A stretch of DNA of 64,000 nucleotides from Paramagnetospirillum magneticum AMB-1 (GCF_000009985.1 NC_007626.1:2473943-2537942), one strand, 5' to 3'; positions 27,497 to 35,414 are shown, counted from the stretch's first letter. Numbers and translations: made by a program. Notes: a model not told the origin generated them from the letters alone.

Positions 27497-27907
27497 CTAC
27501 TTGCGCCCGCGCTCGATCTCGATGCCCACCGAGGCGGCCTCGGCATAGACATCGAGCTTTTCCACCCGGATGCGGGCGGTTTCCACCCGCTCATCGACGA
27601 GACAAAGATCGGCGATCTTTTCCGCCAGGGTCTCCACCAGATTTATGTGACCTTCGGCCAGCATGGCCTTGATGCCGTCGATCACGTCCTCGTAGGACAC
27701 CACGTTGGCGATGTCGTCGCTTAGAGGCCCGGCCTGTTCCAGCACGCTCATGTCCACATTGATGCGCACCCGCTGGGGAGCGAGCAACTCATGGGCGTGG
27801 ATGCCGATCAAGCATTTGAGCACCAGATCGCGAACCAGGATACGGTAAAGGCGGCGAACCGGTGCTTCGCCCGGCTGGGTCTCGGCTTGACTGCGCTGCA
27901 CGAACAC
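27497..27907 (-). CDS. folB: Dihydroneopterin aldolase
   Basis: A 136-residue cytoplasmic enzyme of tetrahydrofolate synthesis that splits dihydroneopterin to hydroxymethyl-dihydropterin and glycolaldehyde. Typical segments are LVLKCLIGIHAHELLAPQRV near the N-terminus, VVSYEDVIDGIKAML, and HINLVETLAEKIADLCL with the conserved glutamate, followed by ARIRVEKLDVYAEAASVGIE. The start is a GTG at 27907 with GGAAAG placed about seven bases upstream. Its product feeds HPPK (folK), encoded 660 bp upstream on the same strand with a PAS-like gene between them. Confidence 0.9.
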   Translation of the reverse strand: MFVQRSQAETQPGEAPVRRLYRILVRDLVLKCLIGIHAHELLAPQRVRINVDMSVLEQAGPLSDDIANVVSYEDVIDGIKAMLAEGHINLVETLAEKIADLCLVDERVETARIRVEKLDVYAEAASVGIEIERGRK

Positions 27908-27970
27908 TTGGATCTTTCCTCAGGCTGGGAAAGCAGGGTCATAGCGCTTCCCGAGCGCCGGGCGCAAGTG

Positions 27971-28513
27971 TCAATGACTGGCAACATGACACGGGGTGCA
28001 GCGAACCTGATGTGTGCGGAAGGGAAGGTCGTCGGCGAAGATGCCAAGACGGTCCAATGCTTCGCTGGCCGGTTGCCATTGGTTTCCGACCTTGATCCGC
28101 CCGCATTCGGGGCACAGATCCACGTTGACCGGCAACCCCAGGTGGCGTCTTTGGAAGAGGCTGGGCTCCTGCTGCTCCACGGCGATGGCGCGGCTGGAAA
28201 ACCGGATGCCGCCGCAACTCGTGGGCATCATGGCCATGGACATCATCCGCTTGGTGCCGGGATCGTCGCAGCGGAAGGTGAAGCAAACTCCAACTCCTGT
28301 CCGGCGAATCTCGGCGATCAGGGCGCGGTACACGTCGGCGACATTGCCGTCGCCCAGCAAGTCCCAGAGGGAGCGGCTGAGGACGTCCCGTTGCCGGGTT
28401 CCCTTCGGCCAGCCCAGGCCAAGGGAAACGACGCGGTCGCGGCCGCATATCTCATAGGTCAGAGCATCGGGCGCGTCCCGGATCGGTTCGCAAATTTGAA
28501 ACAAGCCTCTCAT
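27971..28513 (-). CDS. PAS-like protein with C-terminal CxxC zinc-ribbon motif
   Basis: A 180-residue protein. The first 120 residues look like a degenerate PAS-type sensor domain (SRSLWDLLGDGNVADVYRAL, GVCFTFRCDDPGTKRMMS). The tail contains LCPECGRIKVGNQWQPASEA, then LDRLGIFADDLPFRTHQVRC and TPC, which follows the pattern of an uncharacterised bacterial group with CxxC, a W, and a final CxxC after TH, probably a zinc site. The ATG at 28513 has an AGGA ribosome site six bases upstream; a TTG two codons earlier is possible. It lies between folK and folB on the same strand, so expression with folate genes is likely. The function is unknown. Confidence 0.65.
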   Translation of the reverse strand: MRGLFQICEPIRDAPDALTYEICGRDRVVSLGLGWPKGTRQRDVLSRSLWDLLGDGNVADVYRALIAEIRRTGVGVCFTFRCDDPGTKRMMSMAMMPTSCGGIRFSSRAIAVEQQEPSLFQRRHLGLPVNVDLCPECGRIKVGNQWQPASEALDRLGIFADDLPFRTHQVRCTPCHVASH

Positions 28514-28571
28514 CGGCAATCCTAAACACCCTTGGCTTATGCCATATGGATGTGGTTGCTTGGCCTGTCGG

Positions 28572-29072
28572 CTACAAGGTCATAGACGTCAGGGGGCCGA
28601 GTCGGTGGATATCGCCGGGGCCGGGGAGTCCCTGCAGCAAGGCTAAGATACTGACTCCCAAGGTAGGGTGACGCACCTCCCCGGCAATCTCGGCCAGAGG
28701 GGCGAGGGCGAAGTGCCGTTCGTGCAGCCGGGCGTGAGGCAGGGTGAGTATTTCACTCGCCATCACCATATCGGCATAAAGAAGGATGTCGAGATCAATC
28801 AGGCGCGGCCCATAGCGCACCGAGGCGACCCGGCCAAGCTCGTCCTCCATGGCCTTGAGGTGGGCCAGAAGTTCCAGCGGGGCAAGGCCGGTCTCCAGCG
28901 CCACGGCCATGTTGAGAAAGGCCGGCTGGTCGATGACGTAAAGCGGCGCCGTCTCCCACACCTGGGAATAGGCGGCGATCGCTCCGACAGTTCCAAGGGC
29001 GTCAATGGCGGCGCGCAGATTGGCGGGCCGGTCGCCCAGGTTGGTGCCGAGGCCGAGATGAACCAGTGTCAT
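28572..29072 (-). CDS. folK: 2-amino-4-hydroxy-6-hydroxymethyldihydropteridine pyrophosphokinase
   Basis: A 166-residue cytoplasmic HPPK that transfers pyrophosphate from ATP to hydroxymethyl-dihydropterin in folate synthesis. Family motifs are present: LGLGTNLGDRPANLRAAI at the N-terminus, VWETAPLYVIDQPAFLNMAV, and the signature RYGPRLIDLDILLY with the metal-binding aspartates, then LTLPHARLHERHFALAPLAE. It starts 9 bp after a DUF465 gene and precedes the PAS-like gene and folB on the same strand, so the four probably form one transcript. Confidence 0.93.
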   Translation of the reverse strand: MTLVHLGLGTNLGDRPANLRAAIDALGTVGAIAAYSQVWETAPLYVIDQPAFLNMAVALETGLAPLELLAHLKAMEDELGRVASVRYGPRLIDLDILLYADMVMASEILTLPHARLHERHFALAPLAEIAGEVRHPTLGVSILALLQGLPGPGDIHRLGPLTSMTL

Positions 29073-29081
29073 GGCGAAATA

Positions 29082-29288
29082 TCAGGCGATGATGTCGGGG
29101 ATCAGGATGTTTTCCAGCCGCGTGATCTCGTCCTTGAGGTGCAGCTTGCGCTTTTTCAGCCGCTGCAGGCGCAACTGGTCGAACGGCGCCCCGTCGGCAA
29201 CGCGGGAAATCACGTCGTCCAGATCGCGGTGCTCGGTCTTCAATTCCGCCAGCTGACGGCGGACTTCATCAAGATTGTCATCGATCAT
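29082..29288 (-). CDS. DUF465 (YdcH-like) protein
   Basis: A 68-residue, mostly helical, charged protein with the DUF465 pattern: ELKTEHRDLDDVISRVADG in the first half and QLRLQRLKKRKLHLKDEITR in the second, which suggests a helical hairpin or coiled coil. The family is widespread in proteobacteria and has no settled function. It is the first gene of the folK/folB strand group, nine bases before folK, and diverges from the phosphofructokinase gene. A second, unrelated-in-place DUF465 gene lies at 31178. Confidence 0.85.
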   Translation of the reverse strand: MIDDNLDEVRRQLAELKTEHRDLDDVISRVADGAPFDQLRLQRLKKRKLHLKDEITRLENILIPDIIA

Positions 29289-29379
29289 GGCTGGACGCCG
29301 CTAGGATTAAGTGGCTAGACGGTAGCAGAACTCGGCCGGAAACGGTATGGGTAAGGTAGGACAAAGAGGAGGGCGGTGA

Positions 29380-30465
29380 ATGACGGCCAAGCGTATCGGA
29401 ATTCTGACCAGCGGCGGCGACTGCGCCGGGTTGAACGCGGCCTTGCGCGCGGTGGTTCATCGTGCCATCCGCAATTACGGCTGGAAGGTGTTCGGCATTC
29501 GCGACGGCAGTCTCGGGCTCATGAACCGTCCCCTCAACTACGTGGAATTCGACCTGAAGTCGGTGGGCGACGACATGCTGCGCCTGGGCGGCACCATTCT
29601 CGGCACCATCAACAAGGGCGATCCCTTCGCCTATCCCATGCCCGACGGGTCCAAGAAGGACCGCTCGCAGGATTTCGTCGACGGCTACAAGGAACTGGGC
29701 ATAGAGGCGCTGGTGGTGATCGGCGGCGACGGTTCCATGCGCATCCTCAACGAGCTGTGCCGCAAGGGCGGCATCCCCATGGTGGGCATTCCCAAGACCA
29801 TCGACAACGACGTGGCCCAGACTGACTACGCCATCGGCTTCGCCACGGCGCTGAACGTGGCGGGCGAGGCCATGGACCGACTGGCTCCCACGGCGGCCAG
29901 CCATCACCGCGTGATGATCCTGGAGGTCATGGGCCGCGACGTGGGCCATATCGCCCTTAATGCTGGCATCGCCGGCGGCGCCGACGTGGTGCTGATCCCC
30001 GAGATTCCCTATACGCTGGAAGGCATTGCCAAGAAGATCGCCGAGGTCCGGGACGAGGGGCGCAACCACGCCCTGATGGTGGTGGCCGAGGGCTGCAAGA
30101 CCGAGACGGGCGAATCGGTGACCACGCTGCAGAGCGGCGGACAGGCCCGCTATGGCGGCATCGGTCAGTATCTGGCGGCCCGGCTGGCCGAGACGGTGGA
30201 GGCCGAGACCCGCGTCACCGTGCTGGGCCATGTGCAGCGCGGCGGCATGCCGGCCATGCGCGACCGCATCATCGCCTCGGCCTTCGGCGTCTATGCCGTC
30301 GATTTGATCGCCCAGGGCAAGCTGGGCCGCATGGTGGCCTGGCAGCATGGCCAAGTGGTGGACGTGCCGATCACCGACGTGGCCGGCATCACCCGGGCCA
30401 TCGATCCCTACGGCACCCTGGCGCAGACGGCCCGCGGCCTGGGCATCTATATCGGCGAGATGTAG
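29380..30465 (+). CDS. pfkA: 6-phosphofructokinase
   Basis: A 361-residue glycolytic enzyme of the PfkA superfamily. N-terminal nucleotide loop ILTSGGDCAGLNAALRAVV; IGGDGSMRIL near residue 114; PKTIDNDV near residue 138; and a substrate segment RVTVLGHVQRGGMPAMRDR. The loop glycine (GGDGS) is the ATP-type residue, while the lysine in PKTIDND is the residue seen in pyrophosphate-using or atypical enzymes (ATP-type have PGTIDND). The phosphoryl donor is therefore uncertain. It runs convergently with ubiX with three bases between stops. Confidence 0.9.
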   Translation: MTAKRIGILTSGGDCAGLNAALRAVVHRAIRNYGWKVFGIRDGSLGLMNRPLNYVEFDLKSVGDDMLRLGGTILGTINKGDPFAYPMPDGSKKDRSQDFVDGYKELGIEALVVIGGDGSMRILNELCRKGGIPMVGIPKTIDNDVAQTDYAIGFATALNVAGEAMDRLAPTAASHHRVMILEVMGRDVGHIALNAGIAGGADVVLIPEIPYTLEGIAKKIAEVRDEGRNHALMVVAEGCKTETGESVTTLQSGGQARYGGIGQYLAARLAETVEAETRVTVLGHVQRGGMPAMRDRIIASAFGVYAVDLIAQGKLGRMVAWQHGQVVDVPITDVAGITRAIDPYGTLAQTARGLGIYIGEM

Positions 30466-30468
30466 GCG

Positions 30469-31044
30469 CTATTCCCCCCAGCGCCGGATGGTGCCGCAAT
30501 CCAGGCCGAACAGGTCGAGCATGCGTCCGACGCTGTGCTCGACCATATCGTCCAGACTCTCGGGTTTGGCGTAGAAGCCGGGGACGGGGGGCGCGATCAC
30601 CGCGCCCATTTCCGACAATTGCAGCATGGAGCGCAGATGGCCGGTGTGCAGCGGGGTCTCGCGCACCATCAGCACCAGCCGGCGGCGCTCCTTCAGGGCT
30701 ACGTCGGCGGCGCGGGTCAGCAGTGACGTGGTCACCCCGGTGCTGATCTCGCTCATGCTGCGGATGGAGCATGGCGCCACGATCATTCCCAGCGAGCGGA
30801 ACGAGCCCGAGGCCGGTGCGCCGCCGATATCCTCGGCCTTGTACCAGCGGCTGGCCAGGGCGCGGACCTGGGCGACCTTCAGGTCGCTTTCGTGGGACAG
30901 CGTCACCTCGGCGGCGCGGCTCATGACCAGATGGGATTCCACCCCCAGCCGGGCCAGCATCTCCAGGACGCGGATGCCATAAATGACCCCGGAGGCGCCA
31001 CTTATTCCTACGATCATGCGGGTCGGCGGGGCGTTCAAGGGCAT
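30469..31044 (-). CDS. ubiX: Flavin prenyltransferase UbiX
   Basis: A 191-residue flavoprotein that prenylates FMN to make the cofactor of UbiD-type decarboxylases, used in ubiquinone synthesis. Typical segments: MIVGISGASGVIYGIRVLEM, VAPCSIRSMSEISTGVTTSL, and the phosphate-binding RRRLVLMVRETPLHTGHLR, ending APPVPGFYAKPESLDDMVEH. The ATG at 31044 has an AGGA element just upstream; a second in-frame ATG nine codons later starts the conserved core. No ubiD is nearby. Confidence 0.93.
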   Translation of the reverse strand: MPLNAPPTRMIVGISGASGVIYGIRVLEMLARLGVESHLVMSRAAEVTLSHESDLKVAQVRALASRWYKAEDIGGAPASGSFRSLGMIVAPCSIRSMSEISTGVTTSLLTRAADVALKERRRLVLMVRETPLHTGHLRSMLQLSEMGAVIAPPVPGFYAKPESLDDMVEHSVGRMLDLFGLDCGTIRRWGE

Positions 31045-31177
31045 TGGTCCTTGGCTGGTGATCAGGCTAGGGCAAGAACCTTAGTCCAGGTGGGCGGCCA
31101 GGGCAATTTCCCTGCTGACAATCGTGTGACAGGAGGAATAAGATTCCAGGGTTACTCATCCCTTAGGGAGGACCGTA

Positions 31178-31351
31178 ATGAGCCTTCATGACCGTGCTGA
31201 GTCCTTGAAAGCCAAGCATGCCGCTCTGGAAAATGCCATTGAGATGGAAACCAGACGCCCGCTGCCCGACAATACCCAGATCCACGATCTGAAACGCAAG
31301 AAACTCCTGATCAAGGACGAGCTGAGCCGCATCGGCTCCGGACCTCACTGA
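31178..31351 (+). CDS. Small DUF465 protein
   Basis: A 57-residue helical protein beginning MSLHDRAESLKAKHAALE and ending KLLIKDELSRIGSGPH, with the DUF465 pattern (LKxKHxxLExxI, then HDLKRKKLLIKDEL). A strong AGGGAGG ribosome site precedes the ATG at 31178 and a textbook terminator follows, so it is a well-defined single-gene unit. The function of the family is not settled. It is shorter than its relative at 29082-29288. Confidence 0.88.
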   Translation: MSLHDRAESLKAKHAALENAIEMETRRPLPDNTQIHDLKRKKLLIKDELSRIGSGPH

Positions 31352-31364
31352 GGAAGGCGAGCAA

Positions 31365-31390
31365 GGGGCCGGGTTTCCGGCCCCTTTTTT
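31365..31390 (+). terminator. Rho-independent terminator after DUF465 gene
   Basis: Perfect 8-bp stem GGGGCCGG / CCGGCCCC with a GTTT loop, followed by six T residues. It starts 14 bases after the stop. Confidence 0.92.
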
Positions 31391-31442
31391 CATGGCGATC
31401 CCGGCCGGGGTCCGGGTATGGCCGACTTCACGAAATTCGACA

Positions 31443-31480
31443 TTTGCACAGAAATGGCGGGAAATTGCGAACCTTGCAAA
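31443..31480. promoter_or_regulatory. TTGCAA-like site cluster, distal
   Basis: Three related hexamers: TTGCAC (from 31444), TTGCGA (31465-31470) and TTGCAA (31474-31479). They resemble TTTGCAAA-type elements bound by the RamB/PccR (ScfR) group of short-chain acyl-CoA regulators. The propionate gene downstream makes that link sensible, but it is inference. Confidence 0.4.
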
Positions 31481-31562
31481 TAGGTGAGCGTCTCGCCACA
31501 ACTCATTGCGGTGGAAGGAAAAAATTGTAGGTTAGGCCGTGATCTGAAATCGCCCCCGCGTC

Positions 31563-31588
31563 CTTGCAATGCACCTTTGCAAAATTTG
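31563..31588. promoter_or_regulatory. TTGCAA-like site cluster, proximal to prpE
   Basis: TTGCAA at 31564-31569 and the perfect 8-bp palindrome TTTGCAAA at 31576-31583, 13 bases apart centre to centre, followed at once by ATTTGCC. About 90 bases upstream of the prpE start. Same motif type as the distal cluster. Confidence 0.45.
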
Positions 31589-31670
31589 CCGGGTTGCGGC
31601 ATTCTCCCCCCTCAGACGGAGGGGCAAAAGCCCCCCACGGGAGAGTGGCAAAGCAGAGGACCTGTCCGAC

Positions 31671-33587
31671 ATGACCAACGCATACCAGCAAGCTTACGAG
31701 AAGTCGCTGAAGGACCCCGAGGGGTTCTGGGGTGAGGCGGCCAAGGAAATCCATTGGTACAAGACCTGGGACAAGGTCCTGGACGATTCCAAGAAGCCGT
31801 TCTATCGCTGGTTCGTCGGTGCCGAGACCAACACCTGCTACAACGCCGTCGACCGCCATGTGGAGCAGGGCCGCGGCGCGCAGACCGCCATCATCTATGA
31901 CAGCCCCGTCACCAGCACCAAGCGCAAGATCAGCTATGACGAGCTGAAGGACCAGGTGTCGCGCCTGGCCGGCGCCATGGCCGCCCTGGGCGTCGCCAAG
32001 GGCGACCGCGTCCTTCTCTACATGCCCATGGTTCCCGAGGCCGTGGTCGGCATGCTGGCCGTGGCCCGCCTGGGCGCCATCCATTCCGTGGTGTTCGGCG
32101 GCTTCGCTCCCGCCGAGCTGGCCACCCGCATCAACGACGCCAAGCCGAAGGTGATCCTCTCGGCTTCCTGCGGCATCGAAGGCTCGCGCGTTATCGCCTA
32201 CAAGCCCATGCTGGACGAGGCCATCGCCCTGTCCGAGCACAAGCCGGGCCACACCATCATGCTGCAGCGCCCGCAATCGGTCGCCGTGATGGACAAGGCC
32301 GGCGACCTGGACTGGACCGAGGTCTGCGCCAAGGCCAAGCCCGCCGACTGCGTGCCGGTCCTGGCCACCGATCCCCTGTATATCCTCTATACCTCGGGCA
32401 CCACCGGCCAGCCCAAGGGCGTGGTCCGCGACAATGGCGGCCACATGGTCGCCCTGATGTGGTCCATGAAGTATGTCTATGACATCAAGCCGGGCGAGGT
32501 GTTCTGGGCCGCCTCGGATGTGGGCTGGGTCGTCGGCCACTCCTATATCTGCTACGCCCCGCTGCTCAACGGCTCCACCACCGTGGTCTACGAGGGCAAG
32601 CCGGTCGGCACCCCCGATGCCGGCGCCTTCTGGCGCATGATCAGCGAGTACAAGATGGCCTCGCTGTTCACCGCCCCCACCGCCTTCCGCGCCATCAAGC
32701 GCGAGGACCCCAACGGCGAGCTGCTCAAGAAGTACGATCTCACCGGCTTCCGCGCCCTGTTCCTGGCCGGCGAGCGCTCCGACCCCGATACCATCAACTG
32801 GGCGCGGGAAAAGCTGAAAGTGCCGGTGGTCGACCACTGGTGGCAGACCGAGACCGGTTGGGCCATCGCCGCCAATTGCCTGGGCCTGCACGAATTCCCC
32901 ATCAAGCCCGGCTCGCCCACCAAGCCGGTTCCCGGCTGGGGCCTGGAAGTGCTCGACGAAGGGCACCAGCCCTGCGAGGCCGGCAAGGTTGGCTCGCTGG
33001 TCGTGCGCCTGCCGCTGCCCCCCGGTGCCCTGCTCACCCTGTGGAATGCCGACCAGCGCTGCATCGACAGCTACTATTCGGAATTCCCCGGCTGCTACAA
33101 GACCGCCGATGCCGGCATGATCGATGAGGATGGCTACGCCTACATCATGTCGCGCACCGACGACATCATCAACGTGGCCGGTCACCGCCTGTCCACCGGC
33201 GGCATGGAAGAAGTGCTGGCCAGCCACCCCGACGTGGCCGAATGCGCCGTCATCGGCGTGGCCGACCAGCTCAAGGGCCAGCTGCCGCTGGGCTTCATCT
33301 GCCTCAAGGCCGGCGTGACCAAGCCCCACGACCAGGTCATCGCCGAAGTCGTCAAGCTGGTGCGCGAGAAGATCGGCCCCGTCGCCGCCTTCAAGACCTG
33401 CACCGTGGTCAATCGTCTGCCCAAGACCCGCTCGGGCAAGATCCTGCGCGGCACCATGCAGAAGATCGCCGACAACCAGGACTTCAAGATGCCCGCCACC
33501 ATCGACGATCCCTCCATCCTGGACGAGATCGGCGAATCCCTGGAAAGCGTAGGCTACGCCAAGGCCCGCAAGGAAGCCGTGGAGTAA
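31671..33587 (+). CDS. prpE: Propionyl-CoA synthetase
   Basis: A 638-residue AMP-forming acyl-CoA synthetase that activates propionate. Length and sequence fit PrpE rather than acetyl-CoA synthetase: FGGFAPAELATRINDAKPKV, the adenylate P-loop YTSGTTGQPKGVVRDNGGH, DHWWQTETGW, and the C-terminal lysine region RLPKTRSGKILRGTM whose lysine is acetylated in this family. The ATG at 31671 directly precedes the conserved N-terminus (YQQAYEKSLKDPEGFW). It is a single-gene unit with terminator. TTGCAA-type sites upstream may carry acyl-CoA-responsive control. Confidence 0.92.
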   Translation: MTNAYQQAYEKSLKDPEGFWGEAAKEIHWYKTWDKVLDDSKKPFYRWFVGAETNTCYNAVDRHVEQGRGAQTAIIYDSPVTSTKRKISYDELKDQVSRLAGAMAALGVAKGDRVLLYMPMVPEAVVGMLAVARLGAIHSVVFGGFAPAELATRINDAKPKVILSASCGIEGSRVIAYKPMLDEAIALSEHKPGHTIMLQRPQSVAVMDKAGDLDWTEVCAKAKPADCVPVLATDPLYILYTSGTTGQPKGVVRDNGGHMVALMWSMKYVYDIKPGEVFWAASDVGWVVGHSYICYAPLLNGSTTVVYEGKPVGTPDAGAFWRMISEYKMASLFTAPTAFRAIKREDPNGELLKKYDLTGFRALFLAGERSDPDTINWAREKLKVPVVDHWWQTETGWAIAANCLGLHEFPIKPGSPTKPVPGWGLEVLDEGHQPCEAGKVGSLVVRLPLPPGALLTLWNADQRCIDSYYSEFPGCYKTADAGMIDEDGYAYIMSRTDDIINVAGHRLSTGGMEEVLASHPDVAECAVIGVADQLKGQLPLGFICLKAGVTKPHDQVIAEVVKLVREKIGPVAAFKTCTVVNRLPKTRSGKILRGTMQKIADNQDFKMPATIDDPSILDEIGESLESVGYAKARKEAVE

Positions 33588-33615
33588 GTCGCCCCGTCGC
33601 GACGACGAAACGTAG

Positions 33616-33641
33616 CGGCCCCCGGAGAAATCCGGGGGCCG
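33616..33641 (+). terminator. Rho-independent terminator after prpE
   Basis: Perfect 11-bp stem CGGCCCCCGGA / TCCGGGGGCCG with a GAAA loop, followed by TTGTCGTT. It lies 29 bases after the prpE stop. Confidence 0.88.
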
Positions 33642-33731
33642 TTGTCGTTGGGAGAGGGCGGTAAAAGGGAAAAAGGGGCGAGGGGGCTTGGGCTTCTTAA
33701 GCCTGACGCGGGCCGCTCCGGTGAAGCGCGT

Positions 33732-33959
33732 CTAATTCACCCGCTTTGCGGCCGTGGGTTTGGCATGTTCGGCCAGCCAGGCGTCGATCTGGTGCAGGCG
33801 GATGTCGCATTCGCCGCGCTGCTCGCAGTCATCGCGGTGAAGGCATTCGTGGACCACCGAGGCAGTGCAGCGGACCAGTTCCGGGTCGCTGTGGCGGCCC
33901 GCCCATTTCATCGCCAGTTCAAGCCCTTGCAGGCAGGTGCAATCGAGGCCGCGGCCCAT
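33732..33959 (-). CDS. Small cysteine-rich hypothetical protein
   Basis: A 75-residue protein that I do not recognise. It contains six cysteines (LDCTCLQG, VRCTAS, HECLHRDDCEQRGECDIR), which could bind a metal or form disulfides; there is no signal peptide, so metal binding is more likely. The ATG at 33959 has a GGGAG ribosome site; the longer frame upstream lacks character. It lies between prpE and the zinc island, convergent with prpE. Whether it belongs to zinc homeostasis cannot be told. Confidence 0.55.
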   Translation of the reverse strand: MGRGLDCTCLQGLELAMKWAGRHSDPELVRCTASVVHECLHRDDCEQRGECDIRLHQIDAWLAEHAKPTAAKRVN

Positions 33960-34040
33960 GGCTATCTCCCGAAAGGAGGATCGTCGCGACATCATATCGC
34001 CAAATAGGCGGCGTTGTATCGCTCGTGTCCGGGCGCATAA

Positions 34041-34060
34041 GTATAGTAGCCACACTATAC
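34041..34060. promoter_or_regulatory. Inverted repeat upstream of cysteine-rich gene
   Basis: GTATAGT, six bases, ACTATAC: a perfect 7-bp inverted repeat about 82-101 bases upstream of the start of the minus-strand cysteine-rich gene. It is AT-rich against a GC-rich background, as operators often are. The binding protein is unknown. Confidence 0.45.
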
Positions 34061-34080
34061 CGCATACCAAGGACATAGGC

Positions 34081-34113
34081 AAAAAATCCGCCCCGAACCA
34101 TGGGTCGGGGCGG
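34081..34113 (-). terminator. Orphan rho-independent terminator, minus strand
   Basis: Perfect 9-bp stem CCGCCCCGA / TCGGGGCGG (34088-34096, 34105-34113), followed on the minus strand by A and six T residues (34081-34086 read as A on the plus strand). No coding gene ends directly upstream on the minus strand, so it may end a small RNA or read-through from cobW. Confidence 0.75.
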
Positions 34114-34308
34114 TGGAAGTTGCTTAGAGAGGGAGGCTGACCTCGGGGGAGGCCAACATCTGGAATAAGACTAACAAGCAGCTTTCGGCCCGTCAAATGA
34201 TTTTAAGGTGCGATGCGGTAATTCCGAGTGATTTGCTCTGGGAAAGGGGGCCGTCAGCGGAGTGTGCCGTGACACCGCCTTGTTTTCATTGATGAATAAA
34301 AATGGGGT

Positions 34309-34326
34309 CCGGGGCATTTGCCCCGG
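34309..34326 (-). terminator. Hairpin downstream of cobW-like gene
   Basis: Perfect 8-bp stem CCGGGGCA / TGCCCCGG with two loop bases, 28 bases past the cobW stop. On the minus strand a T-rich stretch (ATTTTTATTC) follows after seven bases. The same stem occurs at 27465-27482. Confidence 0.6.
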
Positions 34327-34354
34327 CTGGGCTTGGGCGAGAGCCCAATATCAC

Positions 34355-35398
34355 TCAGGATGTTCCACTATCCTCAAGCGCCAGCACACCCTTCAGCAGG
34401 TCCTCCACCGCCTGACGCGACAGGTCGCGGGTGATGAAGACGATACGGGTCCGATGATCGTCGTCGGGCCAGCCGGGCAGGGGGGCCGGCGGATGAAAGA
34501 CGTGCTGCACCCCGTGAATGGCCAGGGGATCGGCGGATTCGCGGGCATTGACGATGCCCTTGATGCGTAGCAGGTTTTCGCCCCGCGATGAGATCATCAG
34601 CTCCAGCGCGAAGCCCAGCGCCGTCCAGGAGACCGGTTCGCTGGCGGTGAAGACGAAGGCCTGGATATGGGCGTCGTGGCGATTGGCGTCGTGATGGTGA
34701 TGATGGTCGTGATGGGCATGCTGGTGGGCGCGATAGGCCTCTTCGTTCAGCCAACCGGCCACATCGGGAATTTTACTTCCCGGATTGAACAGGCCAGCGT
34801 CAAGAATATCGCTGGGGTCCAACTTGCCCTGCATGGCCAGGATGATAGGGGCTGCGGGATTGAGGCGGCGCAGGCGGGCGCGCAGGACCTCCACCGCCAC
34901 CGGATCGGCGATGTCGGCCTTGGTCAGCACCAGACGATCGGCCACGGCCACCTGCTTGACCGCCTCGGCCTGGGCATTGAGAGTCCGCTCGCCGTTGACC
35001 GCATCCACCGTGGCGACGATGCCGTCCAGCTTATAGCGGCCCGAGATCAGCGGATCGCTCATCAGGGTGTGGATGATGGGGGCGGGGTCGGCCAGCCCGG
35101 TGGTCTCGATGATCATGCGGTTGAACTCGGGAATCTCGCCCCGCACCCGCTTGATGAACAGATCGCGCATGCCCTCGACCAGATCGCCGCGCACCGTGCA
35201 GCACAGGCAGCCCGATTGCAGCAGCACCACATCCTCGGCCACCTGGCGCACCAGCAGGTGATCCAGCCCCACGGCGCCGAACTCGTTGATCAGCACGGCG
35301 GTGTCGGCCAGCCCGGGCTGGGCCAGAAGGTGGTTGAGAAGGGTCGTCTTGCCGCTGCCGAGAAAGCCGGTCAGGACGGTGACGGGGATGAGACTCAT
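34355..35398 (-). CDS. CobW/COG0523-family zinc metallochaperone GTPase
   Basis: A 347-residue G3E GTPase. Walker A LTGFLGSGKTTLLNHLL at the N-terminus, metal site GCLCCTVRGD (CxCC motif), Walker B-like IETTGLADP, and base recognition LVLTKADIAD. A histidine-rich stretch (AHHDHHHHHDANRHDAH) at about residue 230 is typical of zinc-handling members such as ZigA/ZagA, followed by the CobW C-terminal domain. It lies downstream of znuA and hisI on the same strand, under the same zinc-type palindrome, so it probably delivers zinc to client enzymes under scarcity, HisI being one possible client. Confidence 0.88.
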   Translation of the reverse strand: MSLIPVTVLTGFLGSGKTTLLNHLLAQPGLADTAVLINEFGAVGLDHLLVRQVAEDVVLLQSGCLCCTVRGDLVEGMRDLFIKRVRGEIPEFNRMIIETTGLADPAPIIHTLMSDPLISGRYKLDGIVATVDAVNGERTLNAQAEAVKQVAVADRLVLTKADIADPVAVEVLRARLRRLNPAAPIILAMQGKLDPSDILDAGLFNPGSKIPDVAGWLNEEAYRAHQHAHHDHHHHHDANRHDAHIQAFVFTASEPVSWTALGFALELMISSRGENLLRIKGIVNARESADPLAIHGVQHVFHPPAPLPGWPDDDHRTRIVFITRDLSRQAVEDLLKGVLALEDSGTS

Positions 35399-35414
35399 GC
35401 ATGCAACTCCAGTT

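Larger units (their letters stand above)
31352..31670. promoter_or_regulatory. Intergenic region upstream of prpE
   Basis: A 319-base stretch without a gene. It holds the terminator of the DUF465 gene at its start, two clusters of TTGCAA-like sites (31443-31480 and 31563-31588), and an AT-richer stretch between them. The prpE ribosome site is weak (GAGGACC). I found no convincing -35/-10 pair. Confidence 0.6.
33960..34354. other. 395-base intergenic region with operator-like repeat and two terminators
   Basis: No convincing gene. It holds an inverted repeat at 34041-34060, a minus-strand terminator at 34081-34113 with nothing clearly coding upstream of it, and a second minus-strand hairpin at 34309-34326 that would end the cobW transcript. 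The segment between the two hairpins could encode a small RNA; it also contains a minus-strand frame of only 11 codons ending just before the first hairpin. Confidence 0.5.

Noticed and set aside
27971..28513. CTPCH near the C-terminus as a c-type heme site
   Set aside because: The protein has no signal peptide, and the pattern with the earlier CPEC fits a zinc ribbon of a known PAS-associated tail.
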